From Zygnema cylindricum (lineage: Eukaryota > Streptophyta > Zygnematophyceae > Zygnematales > Zygnemataceae), in assembly GCA_037447655.1 (NCBI GenBank), contig JBBHKE010001244.1, positions 479,795 through 531,136 on the forward strand: DNA of 51,342 bases, read 5' to 3'. A program made the translations under genes and the position numbers. The notes under the pieces were generated by a model. The model ran no database searches, had not been told where the DNA came from, and saw only the letters and a list, made by a program, of their open reading frames with translations. This document shows positions 23,987-34,319 of this stretch, piece by piece (within the stretch, counting starts at the first letter, position 1; every line of letters begins with the position of its first letter).

Positions 23987-24398
23987 CAGTATTGTAGACC
24001 ATAGATCATAAAAACGACAAAGTCCAGCGCAAGCGCGTCTTGTTCTCAATCTGTATTTCTCTATTACAGTTTTCGATGGGACTACGGCATCTATAGTTTC
24101 TATGGGCCAATAGTACAGTAGTCGCTCGTGCACTGAACTCTGATATTTCTACTAGTAAATCAATGCCCCTTACACGGGCATGGACCGTGTCCTGTTTATC
24201 AAAACGTCTTAGTACTGTTGTACTATTCAAGCCGTTCGTACAGGTATTTGTAGACGCGACCAAATAACCACGATTGACGTGATTGACAAAATCGAGCAAA
24301 GAATTAAGGACACGAAATCGTACTTGTTGAAAATGACGGCTACACCGTGAATTGTTATTAGCCTTATGTACTCTATATCGGCAACCCTAAATTTTGAC
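23987..24398. other. Intergenic stretch with a lone MITE end
   Basis: A Stowaway-like left end (TACACCGTGAATTGTTATTAG) sits at 24341 without a partner. The minus-strand frames here have no recognisable domain. Confidence 0.45.
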
Positions 24399-25163
24399 CA
24401 TAGTTCAAAAGTAGGCGTTTTTATGGTAGGCCTTTGGAAGGCGCACAAAACTCGCGTAGAGTAGGCATACTGTATGTGTGTGCGTTGTGCACACTCTTGT
24501 ACGAACGTACGAATCTGACGTATGATCATAGTATAGCGCACGCCGCCGGACGAAATTTTTTAGCGAACTGACACGGCGTAGGATAACATTCTGCGGGAAA
24601 GAAAACCCGGAAAAAAAAAACGCAGTGGAGAGCGGTGAGAGTGCGATGAGAGAGAGTACGGATAGTTCATAGGTTTTTCGAAAAGGGCGAAATCACCAAA
24701 GTGTTTTTGCAACCACCAACGGGTAGGTTTTGGTAATATTTTTGGCAGTGTGGAACATTTTTTTTTTATCGTCCCACACTGCCTAGTTGGTCAATTTGAG
24801 GCTTTATTTAGTGTGGCCTTCAAAATTGCATACGCTAATATGACACATAGTCCTATCGTAAGTTGTGTTATGGGCTTTTCATGTGATCTTCTTAGATCGC
24901 TACTTTGATCAGCGACCGTCCGGTCGTCCAAATTTGACAGTTCAAATAGAAAATACCTCAAAGCTCACAGAAAAAAAAAATCCGAATGTTTTTCAAAATT
25001 TAGACATGACGTTTAAATCTCTATCGATCGATGTGCAACTCAACCCTGTTACTATTTTTTTTCATTTTGCGACCTATACAATAGGGGTCTTAAGGTCATA
25101 TTGTATGTTTTACATACAATAGGCATATTGAATGGGCCTACTTTCACCTACTTTTGAACTATG
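24399..25163. mobile_element. Longer hAT-type element, perfect 8-bp duplication
   Basis: 765 bp with CATAGTTCAAAAGTAGG and CCTACTTTTGAACTATG ends and ATTTTGAC on both flanks (24391-24398, 25164-25171). Longer interior than the other two copies but no transposase; it may be close to the parent of the shorter copies. Confidence 0.85.
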
Positions 25164-25189
25164 ATTTTGACATTGATACCTGAAATATA

Positions 25190-25661
25190 ATTCATAAATC
25201 TACTTGATGTTAATTACGGTTCTTGTAAATTAGCGTTAACGGTCATACCGTACTTATTTCATGAATAGTGTGGTGTACGGAAGGTGTTTGTTTGTACAAA
25301 ATTGTACTTCGTTACCGAACATCGTACAGAAATGGTAGTTAACATATGTCGGCTGCATACAGAACTGCGCTTAGAATAAATGTGGAGTCGAGTTTGCGAC
25401 AAAAGCGTTCGCAAACCCAAATTAGAATTATGGATTAATGATAGTAAAAGGACGCGACGTTGTACGTACTGTCAGATTTTGTACTTTTACCTATTTTACT
25501 GTTTATATAATGACGGCAGATCCGGTGTACCTAAATCAGCGTTATGCAGAAATTACAATTAAACATTTTTTTAAAAAAAATGCAATACCCAAATTAGTAT
25601 TAATAACACTAATTAATTATTGACACTAATAATTTCTAAACGCTAATAACGACTCACGGTG
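25190..25661. mobile_element. Degenerate element ending in the Stowaway-like terminus
   Basis: Right end GCTAATAACGACTCACGGTGTA. The interior resembles the duplicated unit at 5921-6840 (GACAGATTTTGTACTT, ATAATGACG). No matching left terminus was identified. Confidence 0.4.
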
Positions 25662-26094
25662 TAGCTTCTTAACTACCAACATCTTATAATCGGACGGTCA
25701 CGAACGAAGGATTGACTGATGAAGACTCTTTAGTGCACGTAGAGGCTTTATATTTATTCATTGACAGGATCGAGCGGCCAAGATCTAACGGTCAACAACG
25801 ATTGCCGAGGGAGTACTTTGAAAGTTACTTGTTTGCAGACAAAGATACTCGTTTGTTGACGTAGGCCGTGGGAGAAAGCTGCCCGTTCGGTGACGTCGGC
25901 CGAGTGACACGCCGTTTAGAGGTGCAGACGAATAGAAAGTCGGCCTATTTAAAGATTTTCAAACGGACGACCAAAGGTCTATAAGGGTGAACCTCCATCA
26001 GGCGAAAAGTGGGGTTGTTTACTGGAAAAAGTACATTTCGGTACAAATCCAGCTCATTGCTGTTGATATTTGAGTATTTTCTAGGTCTGTATTA

Positions 26095-26340
26095 GGATAG
26101 AAAAAGAGCTCAGGCGGTCTGCCTCTAACTCCCCTTTCCAAGCCCCCACACTTGTTGTAGTCACTGAAGGCTGGATAGGGAGCTAGAGCCATGGCTGCCT
26201 AGGCTCTCTAGAGAAGACAGGGGGTAAATTAGGTAGACTTACCAAAATTTAGTTGACGGACCCAGGAATTGATCCTGGTACCTACCATCCGTCAATCCGC
26301 ATTAGCCGTTAGCTCTAGCCGTTATGTCTAGAACAGATAT
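26095..26340 (-). mobile_element. tRNA-derived SINE-like segment
   Basis: On the minus strand an A-box-like GGCTAGAGCTAACGG is followed, at tRNA-like distance, by a B-box-like GGATCAATTCC inside a T-arm-like stem (CCAGGATCAATTCCTGG). GACGGA and TCCGTC flank it. This is the layout of a pol III tRNA-type promoter heading a SINE. The body runs on through TCTAGAGAGCCTAGGCAGCC. The B box is imperfect, and no tail or target duplication was pinned down. Confidence 0.4.
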
Positions 26341-26466
26341 TACGATATATAGGGTTTGACAAATATATAAATCGTTATATGTAGATTAGTCCGTTTAACG
26401 GCTAATAGATACTTCGTACATAGATACAGTTTAATTAGTACGAAGTACGGTATGGGGGCAGAACGG

Positions 26467-26569
26467 ATACCGCGCATTTGTTTCGATAGCGAAACAAATA
26501 CCGCGCATTTGTTTCGACAGCGAAACAAATACCGCGCATTTGTTTCGATAGCGAAACAAATACCGCGCG
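26467..26569. repeat. Three tandem 31-bp palindromic units
   Basis: Units at 26467, 26498 and 26529 plus a 10-bp start of a fourth. Each holds the inverted repeat ATTTGTTTCG / CGAAACAAAT with a 4-base loop (ATAG or ACAG), joined by ACCGCGC. Confidence 0.95.
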
Positions 26570-26726
26570 TCGAATTTCAGCGGCTAGGATTATAGCCAAT
26601 TTTGATCGGACGGCCACGATAGGCGCCGCGATCACGGAAAAGGTACTTTTGGCGTTTTACCGTCTTTGTCACGTCAGGTGACACGTGGCGTGATAACATT
26701 CGACTACGGGAATTCCGGAGATTACA

Positions 26727-27301
26727 GGAACTAATCCTGATTTGACACGAGTCGACATTTTGGCCATGTCGTACAATGGCCGTACAGAAAGTACACCGGC
26801 ACCTGTACTTTTCTGTACGACACAGTAATTTGATTGGTGCCGTACTTCAGTAGATAGAGTTTTAGAGAGGGTATAGGACTTAGAAAATTTTGGGTAGGCA
26901 GCTGCCTCTCCCAGAGAGCACCCTATATAAATGGCAAACTTTGGCCAGCCATAACTATCAATTTACTTGAACATTTTCAGTGATTCTTTTTGCTGCGGAT
27001 TCAGGGGAGTCCACGCTACACAGGGGTGTAATCGGTCAGAGTTTTTGTCTGCCAGGGTGGCTGTATTTCTAAGGGAAAGTCAAAGCGGGTGAATGTGTCC
27101 AAATCTCATATTCTAACTTTGCATTCTGTGGTGGAACTGAGCACACAGAAAGTGTTATTTCACAGGGGTGAATCTCTATTGGGGTTCTGACTGTCAAGGG
27201 GTCAGTCACTTGGGTTTATATTAACTTGGAGTCGGCACTATCTAGATTAGCTTCTTTTAGATCTGCATACTCTGAGGGCCAATGGAGGTCTCAGAGTTTC
27301 A
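26727..27301 (+). mobile_element. LTR copy, probably solo
   Basis: Near-identical to 1-577, with TATATAA at 26924 and the shared leader GGGGAGTCCACGCTACACAG. It ends AATGGAGGTCTCAGAGTTTCA. No primer-binding site, gag or pol follows. The terminal CTCTGAG...CTCAGAG is itself a short inverted repeat. Confidence 0.65.
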
Positions 27302-27438
27302 ATTGCCGTACAAGGCCTTACTGGTTTTTTTTTTTTTTTTAACATGATTACTGGAGATTCGTCAAGATTCTCCAAACTTTTGGGCAATAACATCGACCGT
27401 CCGATTATGAGTTTTTGAAGCAAAAGGTCACTTCGTCC

Positions 27439-27480
27439 GGTAAATGGCTAGTGTCCTCAGAAGGACACTAGCCATTTACC
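27439..27480. repeat. Perfect 19-bp hairpin
   Basis: GGTAAATGGCTAGTGTCCT (27439-27457), loop CAGA, then its exact complement (27462-27480). No similar copy was noticed elsewhere in the window. Confidence 0.9.
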
Positions 27481-28105
27481 GTACGTGTAAAACGTAAAAT
27501 GTCACGTACGAGCCACGCGCCTTCGGACATATGTCACGCGCCTTCAGAAAGGCGGGAATCAGATACGACGATAACCACCAAAAAACGTTTATTGAAGACT
27601 GTACCGTGACGCCTCCACCACCATCCATCGTCAACCGGAATTTGTTGCGCCTACTGTCTTCAAAGTTCCGATTAGCTTACGACAAAACAAGAACCTAGAA
27701 ATTGTATACCGCTGGTACAACGACAAAAAACTAACGTACCAAATGTACATTCGCATATTTTATTTTGCGGCTGGTTGTACGAAGACGACTTTAGACATTT
27801 TGCTTTTGGAATCTTTGACGACGCTCGCCGTCAAAATTAGAATCTACGTGCATCCAATCGAAAGAAAGCACGTACGCGATATATTCCATTGGTGACACGA
27901 CTTGATGGAGAAGTGAACGAAATATTAGTGCCAATAAACCTATCCGTAACATTACTGTCGGCGCCTGATAGAGAGGTGGCCTAATTCATTAATTTGTATA
28001 AAGATATCTCAGTTGTAAGCACTTGTGTGCTTCACACATTTTAGGGTTTCTATGTCCCAATTGAAGTCGATTCATTTGTCTGCCATTAGGTTTTGACTTT
28101 TGAAC
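27481..28105. other. Intergenic, GC-richer stretch
   Basis: A 99-codon open frame without a leading ATG (27596-27892) has no recognisable domain. One E2F-type site (GGCGGGAA) lies at 27551. Confidence 0.35.
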
Positions 28106-28430
28106 CATAGTTCAAAAGTAGGTGACTGTACGCCCATACAATATGCCTATTGTACGCAAAACATACAATATGCCCTTAAGACCCATATTGTATTGGCCGC
28201 AAAATGAGATAAAATAGGAACAGGGTTGAGTTGCACATCGATCGATAGAGAATTAAACGACATGCCTAAATTTTGAAAAAAAATCGAACAAAAAAAATAT
28301 CAGTGAGTTTTGAGGGACTTTTTATTTAAACCGTCAGATTTTGACGATCGGACGGTTGTTGATCAAAGTAGGCGATTTAAAAATATCACATGAAAATCCA
28401 ATAACACAAGTTACGAAAGGACAATCTGTC
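28106..28430. mobile_element. Partial hAT-type MITE
   Basis: Left end CATAGTTCAAAAGTAGG and family interior (GAGTTGCACATCGATCGATA, CGATCGGACGGTTG), but no right terminus follows. The adjoining TTTTGAGGGCCACACTAAAT (about 28450-28470) matches the 24399 element in reverse. Confidence 0.7.
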
Positions 28431-30569
28431 ATATTAGCCTCTGCAATTTTGAGGGCCACACTAAATAAAGCGTCCGATGGCGGACGGCAGTTGCTGTTCG
28501 GTATTCGCAGCTGTCAAGTTTTGACGCTTAAAACTGCATTTTTTTTCCGCCGCTACGCTCAAATACGGTCGAAACCTACCGTTTCAACCGTCACCGCCCG
28601 GTTTTTTGTCATTTTATGAAATTTGGCGTACGGATCCCAAAATTTATGACATCGTTTTCCCATTTTTCCAAGTGTGAACCACGCAACAGTATTCAGTAAC
28701 GACATGTAACCGTTACGTATTCCATTATGCATGTTCAAAAATGTCCACGTGGCATACGGTAGTCCACTTCATATTTGAAACCTAACCAATATTATCCACG
28801 CTATAACATGCTATTTTGAAAGTTCTTGTAGACACCATCTAGAATGGCAATAAATAAAATTATTGGTGTACTGCAACGAGAGATGGTACACGTGTCTTGA
28901 ATGACTCGCTCCGACAATTTCGGAACGTAAAAATTACTTGTACTTATTCTCTCGGGAACGTACATTATTGTACCTCACCCCGACTGCCCGGAGCATAAAA
29001 CTGACCGAGAAAAAAAATAATAATCAAAACGATATACAGGGCAGAGTGTTAAATGTTGAAGCGGGAAATTTTAGAACAAACGATGATTATGTTTTGGAGA
29101 ATCTGCTCTCCCTTCACGAACATGTGAATCGGTAATCTCACATGAATTTTCCTCTTAAATTTAACAGAAGTAAAAAAAAAGATTGGATTTATCTCTAAAT
29201 TCTTGTAAATTGGAAACAAATATATGTAGTTATTGTTATAGATTTTCATTTTTTACTGTATGACGTTTGGCAATCTCTTTTAACTTTCTGTTTACAACAA
29301 ACCTTGTCGCAATGTGTGACATTGGTAATGGGAATGGTCTTTGTGAAAATAGGAACAGGTAAGCTAATCAAAATAGTGTGGAATTATTACTTTTATTCGG
29401 CATTCATGATGCTGGATGTGGATTTGTGAGAATTGATGACAGTTGGCATCAATAGGAAACATTTTTCACCAAATGTCACCAAAGTGTGACATTCGGTGTC
29501 AATTCCCACTAATTGGACGAATTTTTGGTTGAACAACTTGAATGCGTTACACTTGTTAACGATTTCAATCAATGTGTGGCATTCAATGACAATTTTTTGT
29601 GACATTCAGTGACAAATACCTTCGAACGGAGACATTTGCCATTATTCTCTATGAGTATGCATCATTTCGTGCTAAATGTCGTCGATGTGTGAAATTTTGT
29701 GTCACAACGATTTAACAGCGTTTTCTAATACGGACGACTCTTATTGCAAAATTTGCGATGGAAAAGGGGCGAAACCATCACGGTACAAAAGGGGTGAAAA
29801 AAAGAAAAAAAGCACCTAACGACTACAAGAGCCAAGAGAGAAAAGGGCATAGAAAAAACCCTAAAAAACCCAAAAAAAACGAAAAAGTCAACGCTAACTA
29901 AAGCAAGTAACCACCAAAACCAAAGTTGACACATTAATTCGTCCGTACATGGAATAGCGTAGTTGAGGAGTGCAATAAGTCGAGCAAACTACAGTCATGA
30001 ATATACGAGAAAATGAAAAATGAAGCATTTTTATGAATTACTCGTCAAAAACCATTCGTCCAATAGTGAAATTTTACAAAATTGAACCAGCTTATGTTCT
30101 GATATTCAAACGTTTCATCAAAAATTATATTTACAAAAAAAACATGCATTCATGTCCCTTTAAGAAAATATCTTAAACTGCGACATCCAAAAAATTAAGG
30201 CACAAATGTTTTTAACGCATTCCATGTCAAATTTACATACTAAAAAACAACGAAAAAAAAATATCTAAACTTTCTTCAAAACCAGCTCTTCGATGTTGGT
30301 GTTTGACAATCTCTTACTGTGAACATTTTTTTATTTTATTAAACCATCCACAAAAAAACAATTTCATTTTTTTTTGGGACTAGAGTTAAGACAAGGTTTC
30401 ACTTAAAAAATCTTTTGCCAAAGTAAAACAGCAAATCATTTTCGCATCACAATAGAAAAATGAGAAAGATATGTGTTTCTTAAAAACAATTGAGCATTAT
30501 CTTGATCATAAAAATGCAAAAAAAAAAGGAGGATTGGAGGTTTGCTTTTCTAACTCAAATAGTTAGAAA
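28431..30569. other. Intergenic stretch downstream of the acetyltransferase
   Basis: No firm gene. An exon-like segment at 29040-29131 (CAG before, GTAATC after) reads GRVLNVEAGNFRTNDDYV in frame but has no recognisable homology. Diverged short repeats of GTGACATTCGGTG occur at 29300-29620. Confidence 0.35.
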
Positions 30570-30832
30570 ACAGAACCGGGAACGGAAATAGAAAAGGAAT
30601 GGGAAAAAAATTAGAATGGAATTGAAAACAGAACTGGAGGCAGAAACGGAAACGGAACTGGAGACGGAAATGGAATCGGAAACAAAAAATAAAAATGGAA
30701 ATAGAAACGGAAACAGGAAAAAAAAAATGTAATAGAAAACAGAACCGGAACCGGAACTGGAGACGGAGAATGAATACGGAAACAAAAAATGGAAATAGAA
30801 TAGAAACGGAAACGGGAAAAGAAAAAAAGGAT
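30570..30832. repeat. GGAAACGGAAACNG minisatellite
   Basis: Degenerate purine repeats (GGAAACGGAACTGGAGAC), the reverse complement of the motif at 14087-14345. It lies immediately 3' of the acetyltransferase stop codon. Confidence 0.85.
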
Positions 30833-30844
30833 GGAATAGAAAAT

Positions 30845-32366
30845 TTAACGATATACAAGAAAAGTTTCTGTTCCACAGTATTTAGCTGCGAAGGCTCGTC
30901 CATCAGAAGTTGGTTGGGAAAATGCACATTCCAAAGGGGGTATTACATACCCATATGCAAATGTATACCTGCAAATAAAACATTTAAAAAAAAATATGAA
31001 TTACAATGTACGAAAAAAAAATAACATCAATAATAAACACAATAAACTAGAAAAGAAATGACAGGCTCACCCTCTCCCTCTCCCTCTCTCTCCCCCTCTG
31101 CCTCTCCCTCTCCCTCTCCCTATCCCTCTGCCTCTCCCTCTCCCTCTCCCTTTCCCTCTTTTAATAAAATAAACTTATCTGGGTCCATTTCACAAAAAAA
31201 AAAGAAAAAAAACAGACCTGAGAGTGTCCAGTAAATGTCTTCCCACTCCTCTCCTTCTCTCTTTTGGATGGACCCAAATCGCTCTCACTCCACAAGATGC
31301 TTTTTTTGAAGTCTCAAAAGAAACCATTGGAGGTCCCATGATAGAATTTTTCCCAATTATGTTTTTCTTTTCATCCTTCACTTTTTTTTTCGTAACTTCC
31401 CGAAAAAAAGTCACATTTTTGCCGATTCTCATCTCGTTATACTTTCCTTCGACCATTTTTTTTATCGGTTCCTGGTTTTCGTTTTCTGTTTTCGACAACA
31501 TACTTTTATTATTATTACTACTTCCCATCCTCCAAAAAATTTCTGACATTTCTCTTGAAGATTTCATTTCCTTATCGCAATTTTGTCCTTTTGCTTCAAC
31601 ACTTTGTCCTTTCTGTTCGAAATTTTGTCTTTTCTGTACATGATTGGCAGGGTAAGGAAAGCACGGTCCTAATTCTAAATTGTCATTATCTGATTTGTCT
31701 TGTAACGTATTGATTTCAAATTCTTTATCTTTATTGTTATCATCAGAAAGAGACCTATTTTCCGATGAAAAAAATGAATTAAAATGAGTCAATTTGTTTG
31801 AATAAACCGAACAAGATTTGAGTGTCAAATCAGGTTCAACTAAATTTGGGGAAAAAACTGGGTTTAGTGAAAAAGAAGAAGAAGAATTAGTTAAAGGAAA
31901 ATTCTGATCTGGAGGGAGGAGAGGGAAGCCTTGTTTTATCGGTTCAGCTACGAGACAACCCATTACTCTTTTTGTCGAAGAAATAAACAAATAAATCTGT
32001 AAAAAACATTCGCAAACGATAAAAATAAATTAAAAAAATAAGCAAAACAAACCAACAAAGTAATGTAGAAATCAACAATTTCTCTATTTGGTCGAGAAAT
32101 AAACAAAACAACCTTCAAAACAACATGCCGATCGATAAAAACAGTAAAAAAACACGACCCAAAGACAGCAAAAACTGGAGAAAAAAAAACAAAGGAGTAA
32201 AAATGGTACCTTTGGAGAAAGGAAAAGTGAAAGCATAAAAAACAGTATTTTTGGAAAAAGAAAATATGAATGGAAAAAAATGGTATCTTACTTTGCAATT
32301 TTCTGTAATAAGCCATCCTTTCGATAATCCCAATTCGCTTTCTATCAATTTTACAATTTCTTGGAC
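30845..32366 (-). CDS. CTF7: ECO1/CTF7-type cohesin acetyltransferase, 3' part (three exons)
   Basis: ECO1/CTF7/ESCO enzymes acetylate SMC3 in the nucleus during S phase to establish sister-chromatid cohesion. Exons in transcript order: 32366-32292 (VQEIVKLIESELG...ITENCK), 31996-31218, and 30968-30845 (stop). Introns are GTAAGA...TTTACAG and GTCTGT...TTTGCAG, and phases agree. Diagnostic motifs: YLFISSTKRVMGCLVAEPIK; CGVRAIWVHP; the acetyl-CoA loop RRRGVGRHLL; and the C-terminus CAFSQPTSDGRAFAAKYCGT, then FLVYR and stop. These match the ESCO catalytic end closely. Oddities: about 190 residues of low-complexity, Ser/Asn/Lys-rich insert separate VAEPIK from CGVRAIWV (much shorter in Arabidopsis). 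The N-terminal C2H2 zinc finger was not found and may lie in the 33242-34050 gap. Just 5' of VQEIV is TAG: an acceptor (TTTTGTGGTAG) or, if there is no intron there, an in-frame stop. IIVKPRAPDPDRL upstream (about 32410-32450) may belong to the preceding exon; its junction is unresolved. Confidence 0.88.
31071..31159. repeat. (CCCTCT)n tract in the last intron of the acetyltransferase gene
   Basis: Near-pure pyrimidine hexamers; on the transcribed (minus-strand) RNA this is GAGAGGGAGAGG. Confidence 0.9.
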
Positions 32367-32460
32367 CTACCACAAAATACAATTTCCAAAAACCATTGTC
32401 AAAACAAAATTCAAACGATCTGGATCAGGAGCCCTAGGCTTTACAATGATTTGATCCAGG

Positions 32461-33241
32461 AATGCCGCATGAACGCACCCTGGCCGATCGCTGACCGTCT
32501 GACGGTCGAACGCCCGGCGCGATCGATCTGTCTGCTTCTGCTCCTCTCCCTCTCCCTCTCTCTTTTTAAAAATATCTGACATTTCATCTTCCAATTTAGC
32601 TTTCCTTTCAAATTGTTAATTTCTCAAATTTAACAACCATGACGGCGCTTTTTGAAAAAATAAAATCTTGATTTTATTAAATTTAAACACATTTGAGCTA
32701 AAATTTTTACTTATCAAATATTTTTCAAACACTCGAGTTTCAGGTAAACAAAAAGAGATTGTCAAAATTCGATTTTTTTTTAAACATTCGAATTTGGGGT
32801 GTTACTAACTGAGGGACATCTTTTCAATAACTTTACGTTTTGAAATAAATAAATATTTAGAAAGAAAAAACCTAAATCTTTTCTTTGAAACATTTTATTT
32901 TTGGGTTTTTATTATTTCTAGAACACCTTTTTTAAATGTAGTCGAGAGTCGTCCGGAAAAACAAGAATAATCCGCGATCCCAAATTATCGATTTTTTTGA
33001 CGACTCGTTCCGATTGCCATCCCTATTATGAAAAGAACAAAAATAAATAAAAATGATATAATTAATTATGATAGAAAAAAGAGAGGAAAAAGAAAGAAAG
33101 AGAAAGAAAAAAAATAATAAACTCAAAGCAAAAACCTAAAATAAAAGGGAGAGGGTCATTTAAGAAAAAAATTATAAACCAGGGACGTTCTCTGACACTT
33201 AGAAATAAATTGAAGGAGGGAGGGAGAGAGAGGAGGAAGAG
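32461..33241. other. Upstream of the visible acetyltransferase exons
   Basis: AT-rich, with a short (CTCCCT)n run near 32540 and a GA-rich run (33060-33241) leading into the gap. No zinc-finger exon was found on the minus strand. Confidence 0.45.
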
Positions 33242-34050
33242 NNNNNNNNNNNNNNNNNNNNNNNNNNNNNNNNNNNNNNNNNNNNNNNNNNNNNNNNNNN
33301 NNNNNNNNNNNNNNNNNNNNNNNNNNNNNNNNNNNNNNNNNNNNNNNNNNNNNNNNNNNNNNNNNNNNNNNNNNNNNNNNNNNNNNNNNNNNNNNNNNNN
33401 NNNNNNNNNNNNNNNNNNNNNNNNNNNNNNNNNNNNNNNNNNNNNNNNNNNNNNNNNNNNNNNNNNNNNNNNNNNNNNNNNNNNNNNNNNNNNNNNNNNN
33501 NNNNNNNNNNNNNNNNNNNNNNNNNNNNNNNNNNNNNNNNNNNNNNNNNNNNNNNNNNNNNNNNNNNNNNNNNNNNNNNNNNNNNNNNNNNNNNNNNNNN
33601 NNNNNNNNNNNNNNNNNNNNNNNNNNNNNNNNNNNNNNNNNNNNNNNNNNNNNNNNNNNNNNNNNNNNNNNNNNNNNNNNNNNNNNNNNNNNNNNNNNNN
33701 NNNNNNNNNNNNNNNNNNNNNNNNNNNNNNNNNNNNNNNNNNNNNNNNNNNNNNNNNNNNNNNNNNNNNNNNNNNNNNNNNNNNNNNNNNNNNNNNNNNN
33801 NNNNNNNNNNNNNNNNNNNNNNNNNNNNNNNNNNNNNNNNNNNNNNNNNNNNNNNNNNNNNNNNNNNNNNNNNNNNNNNNNNNNNNNNNNNNNNNNNNNN
33901 NNNNNNNNNNNNNNNNNNNNNNNNNNNNNNNNNNNNNNNNNNNNNNNNNNNNNNNNNNNNNNNNNNNNNNNNNNNNNNNNNNNNNNNNNNNNNNNNNNNN
34001 NNNNNNNNNNNNNNNNNNNNNNNNNNNNNNNNNNNNNNNNNNNNNNNNNN
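33242..34050. other. Assembly gap (809 N)
   Basis: Run of N beginning inside a GGAGGGAGGGAGAGAGAGG tract, which probably defeated assembly. It is the likely site of the missing 5' exons of the acetyltransferase gene. Confidence 1.
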
Positions 34051-34189
34051 AATTGCCTCTGCCTTGTATAAAAATATGCACCGTACGGTGCGATATATTT
34101 CAGTTATTATATTATGTCATACAATATTTCATGATAAAATACGTATGATATATAAAAAAAAACAATAGCGGCTATACCTTAAAAAAAAA

Positions 34190-34243
34190 TTCCCGCCCAG
34201 AAATTTCCCGCCCAGAAATCTCCCGCCCAGAAATTTCCCGCCC
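34190..34243. promoter_or_regulatory. Tandem array of four E2F-type motifs
   Basis: A 15-bp unit (TTCCCGCCCAGAAAT) repeats four times. Copies at 34190, 34205 and 34235 match the E2F consensus TTSSCGSS exactly (TTCCCGCC); the one at 34220 is CTCCCGCC. The array lies upstream of the minus-strand acetyltransferase gene, across the gap. Cohesion genes are S-phase genes, so an E2F role is plausible but unproven. Confidence 0.55.
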
Positions 34244-34319
34244 TATAGTACTTCTTTCGCGCCCAGAAGCGAAGCTTCCGAAGTTCGATTTTGTAGGTCA
34301 ACATTAGAGTTGAATTTTG

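Noticed and set aside
26467-26569. CRISPR-like array
   Set aside because: Repeats are directly adjacent with no unique spacers, in a eukaryotic context; a palindromic tandem repeat instead.
1-27301. One 27-kb LTR retrotransposon bounded by the two LTR copies
   Set aside because: The interval holds an intact host gene and many unrelated transposons, with no gag/pol or primer-binding site; two independent LTRs fit better.
27596-27892. 99-codon open frame (VFKVPISLRQNKNLEIVYRW segment)
   Set aside because: No ATG near its start, no splice sites evident and no recognisable domain; a frame of this length is within chance.
32367-32594. Full upstream acetyltransferase exon starting MEDEMSDIF
   Set aside because: The frame includes a (GAGGGA)n run and no family motif except a possible IIVKPRAPDPDRL; boundaries cannot be supported.
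33062-34148. Long open frames across the second N run
   Set aside because: Same artefact; only low-complexity flanks are real sequence.
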